NCBI RefSeq assembly: GCF_022664395.1
Contig: NZ_JAKRET010000001.1
Coordinates: forward strand, 124,001-188,000
Direction: 5' to 3'
Length of the DNA: 64,000 nt
DNA from: Sphingomonas lacusdianchii
Lineage (GTDB): Bacteria > Pseudomonadota > Alphaproteobacteria > Sphingomonadales > Sphingomonadaceae
The stretch's first letter is position 1; each line of letters begins with the position of its first letter. A program made the translations under genes and the position numbers. Under the pieces are notes generated by a model. That model had not been told where the DNA came from and searched no databases. It saw only the letters and a program-made list of their open reading frames with translations. Positions 60,958-64,000 of this stretch are shown here, piece after piece.

Positions 60958-61365
60958 ATGGATTTCACCAAGCAGCGCGTATCGCAGACGGCGCCGATGC
61001 ATGTTCGCAACGCCGCTGGCACCCCGATGTACGACGGCGACAAGCCGGTGCGGATCATTTTCTACGGCCCCGCCTCCCGCCAGTTCGCCGAGCTCGAAAC
61101 GCGCCAGAGCGAGCGGGCGGTAAAGCGGAACAACGACAACGAGGGCAAGGTCGTGGCCCGCTCGTCTGAGGAACGCCGGGCCGAGGCCGTAGCTGACCTG
61201 CTGAGCCTGACCGCTGGCTTCGAGAACCTCGATTACGAGGACAAGACCGGCGCCGAACTCTACGCCGCCGTCTATAACGACGCCGAACTCGGCTACATCC
61301 TCAATCAGGGTGTGAAGTTCGTCGGCGAGTGGGGAAACTTCTCCGGCAGCGCGCCGAAGAACTGA
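60958..61365 (+). CDS. Tail assembly chaperone (gpG-like)
   Basis: A 135-residue protein. It coats the tape-measure protein during tail assembly and is absent from the virion in lambda. MDFTKQRVSQTAPMHVRNAAG, YDGDKPVRIIFYGPASRQFAE and SLTAGFENLDYED match the phage tail assembly chaperone pattern. Near its C-terminus a slippery GGGAAAC allows a -1 shift into the downstream frame, giving a longer G-T type protein of about 277 residues. Confidence 0.82.
   Translation: MDFTKQRVSQTAPMHVRNAAGTPMYDGDKPVRIIFYGPASRQFAELETRQSERAVKRNNDNEGKVVARSSEERRAEAVADLLSLTAGFENLDYEDKTGAELYAAVYNDAELGYILNQGVKFVGEWGNFSGSAPKN
61332..61361 (+). promoter_or_regulatory. Programmed -1 frameshift signal
   Basis: In the chaperone frame the codons read TGG GGA AAC, giving the slippery heptamer G GGA AAC (61332-61338). 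Directly after it, TTCTCCGGC and GCCGAAGAA (61339-61347, 61353-61361) form a 9-position stem with one mismatch and a 5-base loop. The -1 frame then runs open to 61790. Confidence 0.82.
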
Positions 61366-61790
61366 AGCTGTACGCCCGGCATTTGGCGTGGCTCCATGCC
61401 ACGCCAAAGCCGCCGGAAGGCTCGAAGCGCGCTGCCGTCAAGGCAAAGCCGATCAGCCGGCTCGACAGGTACCGCGCCGACAAGATCGAACCCCCGATGC
61501 CGCCCTGCACCCTTCCCAGCCTTATCGAGCGCTGGATTGAGGTCGGCATGATCCAAGGCGGCGGCATGGCTCCGACCGCGCTCCTATGGTCCGAAATCGC
61601 CGGGTTTCAGACGGCGACCGGCCTCCCCCTGTCGACATGGGAAGCGCGGACGATTCACGCGATGTCCGTTGCATATGTCGGCGAAGGTCGACGAGCCGAA
61701 GACGAAGCCTGTCCGCCACCGTGGAACCCCGGCGTCACCCAGCGCGAACGGGACACCGAAGAGCAGCGGCTGCGCGCCCTGCTCGGCTGA
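61338..61790 (+). CDS. Tail chaperone extension (gpT-like), read by -1 frameshift
   Basis: The 150-codon part of the second frame after the slip (LLRQRAEELKLYARHLAWLHATP, then LPSLIERWIEVGMIQGGGM). This segment carries the tape-measure binding end in lambda-type gpGT proteins. It has no convincing start of its own; GTG 61329 opens the frame but has no Shine-Dalgarno. It lies directly before the tape-measure gene, as in other siphophages. Confidence 0.78.
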   Translation, partial: LLRQRAEELKLYARHLAWLHATPKPPEGSKRAAVKAKPISRLDRYRADKIEPPMPPCTLPSLIERWIEVGMIQGGGMAPTALLWSEIAGFQTATGLPLSTWEARTIHAMSVAYVGEGRRAEDEACPPPWNPGVTQRERDTEEQRLRALLG

Positions 61791-61816
61791 CGCCGCCCAC
61801 AATCCGGAGATCGTGC

Positions 61817-64000
61817 ATGGACGACGCTTCGCCCGCCCTTGGCGTTGGCTTCGAGATCGATGCCGCCGCTGCGTTCGGCACGATCGACCGGCTGGAAGAT
61901 GGCATGGACGCCGCGACGAACTCGATTGTCGCCGATGCGAAGCGAGTCGAGCAGGCGACTGGCGGGATGGTAAACCTCGGCGGCGCTACCGCCGAGGTGA
62001 ACACGTTCGGCAATGCGACGACCAAAGCGATGCGCGAGACCGTGCGCGAAACCGCGCGTGCGGAGAAGGCCGGCGAGGGGATGGTCCGCGCGCTGGGTCG
62101 ACAGGCGACCGAGTTCGGCAAAACGCGGTCCGAGATCCGCACCATGAACGCCGAACTTCGCGCGGTGGAAGCGGAAAGCCGCGGGCTGACCGAACTTGCG
62201 GGCCGCATCCGCGCCGTCAGCGCGGAAATGAACCGGCTTGAGGCATCGTCGGTCAACGTCGGGCAATCGACGAACAAAGCCGGTGCCGGCCTGCGCATCA
62301 TCGCCATGCAGATGCCCGACGTCATCCAAGGGTTGCTGACCGGGCAGAAGCCAATGCAGGTGCTGATCCAGCAGGGCGGGCAGGTCTATCAGGCCGGGCA
62401 GTCGGCCGGGATCGGCTTGCGTGCCATGGGTGCCAGCCTCGCCGCTCTCCTAATCCCTTTCGCGCCAGTGATCGCCGCGATCGGCGTTGCTACCGCCGGG
62501 TTCGCGCTGTTTAATCGCGAGATCAACCGTGGCGTATCGAACGAAGAACTGACGCGCGGTCTCGGGAAGACGGCCGAGCAGGCGGAGGTAGCCGAAAAGC
62601 AACTGAAGAAGCTCCGCGAGGAAACGATCACCTGGGGCGACACCGCCTCGGCACTGTTCACGGTCGTCGGCAACGACATCAAGAACAGCTTCGTCAAGGA
62701 CATGACCGACATGGGCAGCGACGTGAAGTCGGTGCTCGACGACCTCACGTCGTACGGCCGATCCGCGCTTGCGGGGCTGTACGCGGGCACCGTCGGCATG
62801 AAGGCGTATCTCGGTGAGGTGTCGAAGCCCGGCGCCATCGCCAAGCTGCTAACGGGTGACGACCCGACGTTGTTCAATCGCACGGTAGGGGCATCGTTCA
62901 ACAAAGCGTATGATTGGCTCGGGAAACTCGGCGAGCGGGTCCGCGCCGAGGCCAAGAAGAACGCACGCATCCGTATCGGCGAAGAGTACGGTCTGCCTGA
63001 CAAGCCGAAGAAGGACAGCCACGCCGACCAGCTCGCCCGCGAAGCGGAGGCGATGGAACGCCAAATTGACAACCTCTACAAGCTGGCGAACGCTTACGGC
63101 GTTTCCGGCGCGGCGGCATTGATTGCCGAGGCGCGTGTGAAGGCCGAAAGCGCCGCGATCAAAAAGCGCGCAGATGTCGAGGCCGCAGTTGACCGGCAAA
63201 TCCGCCTGTCGATCGCCGAGCGGGTGAAGGCCGGCGCGCAATCCGCTGCGGCGATGCGTGACGAGGCGATGGTGCAGGCGTCGGTGAACTCGGCCGTTCG
63301 CGATGGCTCCGTCGCTGCCCGCGACGCGCAGCAGGTGATGCGTGATCGCATGGCCGATCTGCCGTTGCTGGCCGCGATGGAAGCCGCTCACACCTTGAAG
63401 GGCAAGGAAGGCGTCAGGGCTGTCGAAGAGGCTGAAAAGGCACTCAATGCGCAGCGCAAGGCGCAATCCGATCTGAACGCGGAGCGCACGCGCGGCCAGC
63501 TTATCCAGATGAACCAATCGAACGACCGGCAGCTTGCGGTACTGCGCGAGGAACTGCGCCTTGTCGGGGCGACGGACGTGGTTCGTGCTCGGTCGTTGGC
63601 GCGGGTCCGGGCGGAACAGGAGGTCGGCTCAACACCCGGCGCCGATGCCGCAAAATATATCGAAGACATGGTCAGCATTGCTGACGCGCAGGCGCAAATC
63701 CAGTTGCAGACGCAGGCTACGAACGATGCGCTCGCCCATCAGGGGGTGATGTTCGACACGATCGCGATCAACGCTGCCGACGCGGCGCGCGGAATGTCGG
63801 ACGCTTTCGGCGAGGCTGGCCGGGCGCTGGGCGATATGGGTGCCATCTTCGCCGGCCATATCGCTGACCAGCAGCGTTTGACTGCGGCCCGCGATGCCGA
63901 ATTGAAGGCGCTCGTCGGTCTCGACGACCAGAAGCTGAAGGCTCAGCGGACCGCGCAAATCAACGACCTGTTCGCGCTGCGCAGTTCCGCCGCGCAGATC
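61817..64000 (+). CDS. Tail tape-measure protein, C-terminus beyond window
   Basis: The frame is open from ATG 61817 to the end, 728 codons. Seen so far: a helical N-terminus (FEIDAAAAFGTIDRLEDGMDAATN), long heptad-like helices (KTRSEIRTMNAELRAVEAESR), the family segment MQMPDVIQGLLTGQKPMQVL and QQGGQVYQAGQ, a hydrophobic stretch of about 25 residues around 205-230 (LAALLIPFAPVIAAIGVATAG) likely to enter the host membrane at DNA ejection, then more coiled coil. Sets tail length. The gene probably extends well past the edge. Confidence 0.92.
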   Translation, partial: MDDASPALGVGFEIDAAAAFGTIDRLEDGMDAATNSIVADAKRVEQATGGMVNLGGATAEVNTFGNATTKAMRETVRETARAEKAGEGMVRALGRQATEFGKTRSEIRTMNAELRAVEAESRGLTELAGRIRAVSAEMNRLEASSVNVGQSTNKAGAGLRIIAMQMPDVIQGLLTGQKPMQVLIQQGGQVYQAGQSAGIGLRAMGASLAALLIPFAPVIAAIGVATAGFALFNREINRGVSNEELTRGLGKTAEQAEVAEKQLKKLREETITWGDTASALFTVVGNDIKNSFVKDMTDMGSDVKSVLDDLTSYGRSALAGLYAGTVGMKAYLGEVSKPGAIAKLLTGDDPTLFNRTVGASFNKAYDWLGKLGERVRAEAKKNARIRIGEEYGLPDKPKKDSHADQLAREAEAMERQIDNLYKLANAYGVSGAAALIAEARVKAESAAIKKRADVEAAVDRQIRLSIAERVKAGAQSAAAMRDEAMVQASVNSAVRDGSVAARDAQQVMRDRMADLPLLAAMEAAHTLKGKEGVRAVEEAEKALNAQRKAQSDLNAERTRGQLIQMNQSNDRQLAVLREELRLVGATDVVRARSLARVRAEQEVGSTPGADAAKYIEDMVSIADAQAQIQLQTQATNDALAHQGVMFDTIAINAADAARGMSDAFGEAGRALGDMGAIFAGHIADQQRLTAARDAELKALVGLDDQKLKAQRTAQINDLFALRSSAAQI

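Larger units (their letters stand above)
34581..64000. mobile_element. Temperate siphophage-type prophage, left end; right end outside window
   Basis: Begins directly at the tRNA-Ser 3' end and extends past the window. Modules in order: integrase, leftward early operon, immunity region, rightward replication operon, packaging, capsid, head-tail joining, tail. Packaging and structural genes resemble HK97-type siphophages. The structural and replication genes seen have full-length frames, so the visible part looks functional rather than decayed. attL probably lies in the tRNA T arm and acceptor region; attR, lysis and late tail genes are not visible. Confidence 0.93.

Overview
The window is GC-rich, densely packed DNA from a sphingomonad-like alphaproteobacterium (Sphingomonas or a close relative; genus is an inference). 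Supporting signs are an adjacent ntrB-ntrC-ntrY-ntrX set followed by hfq and hflX, a fused ispD-ispF gene, an hda-type gene coupled to ppk and ppx, an Hfq with two tandem Sm domains, and many GTGA/ATGA stop-start overlaps. The window falls into two parts.

Positions 1 to about 34,490 are ordinary chromosome. From left to right: an exported protein running off the left edge and a small YjbR-like protein; purN-purM on the minus strand; a plus-strand coupled operon of an exported HMA-like protein, hda, ppk and ppx; an I78-type inhibitor lipoprotein with rnd, diverging from aspS; a beta-carbonic anhydrase diverging from lipA-ratA; cinA, an exported protein and ispDF on the minus strand; dusB-ntrB-ntrC, ntrY-ntrX and hfq-hflX on the plus strand; then a long minus-strand run of mltB, an RlpA-like SPOR protein, a DD-carboxypeptidase, tmk, holB, metG, tatD, an MBL hydrolase and a retropepsin-like protease, with mazG beyond. 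The mltB-to-protease genes overlap or nearly abut, linking cell-wall enzymes with replication and translation genes.

Positions 34,491 to 34,580 encode tRNA-Ser(UGA). Immediately after its CCA a temperate siphophage-type prophage begins and continues past the right edge. It has a P4-type integrase; a leftward, translationally chained operon of 13 mostly unknown genes ending in an AlpA-like regulator; a LexA/CI-type S24 repressor diverging from a Cro-like protein, with matching operator-like palindromes at both control regions; a rightward early operon of primase, DnaB helicase, a replication-organizer-like protein and a NusG-like protein; then HNH nuclease, terminase small and large subunits, a fused prohead protease-major capsid gene, portal, three long accessory or host-contact-like proteins, head-tail joining proteins, tail tube, a tail chaperone pair joined by a probable -1 frameshift, and the start of the tape-measure gene. 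Late tail, lysis genes and the right attachment site lie outside the window.

The observations most worth following are: (1) a repressor-operator circuit with an operator lying in the spacer of the leftward promoter; (2) a phage NusG paralogue placed as a candidate processive antiterminator; (3) a GGGAAAC slippery site with a stem-loop in the tail chaperone; (4) a protease-capsid fusion with an internal ribosome binding site; (5) a family of related unknown proteins at the start of the leftward operon; (6) four CATGGTA repeats between the tRNA and the integrase gene. I found no CRISPR array, insertion sequence or rRNA gene.
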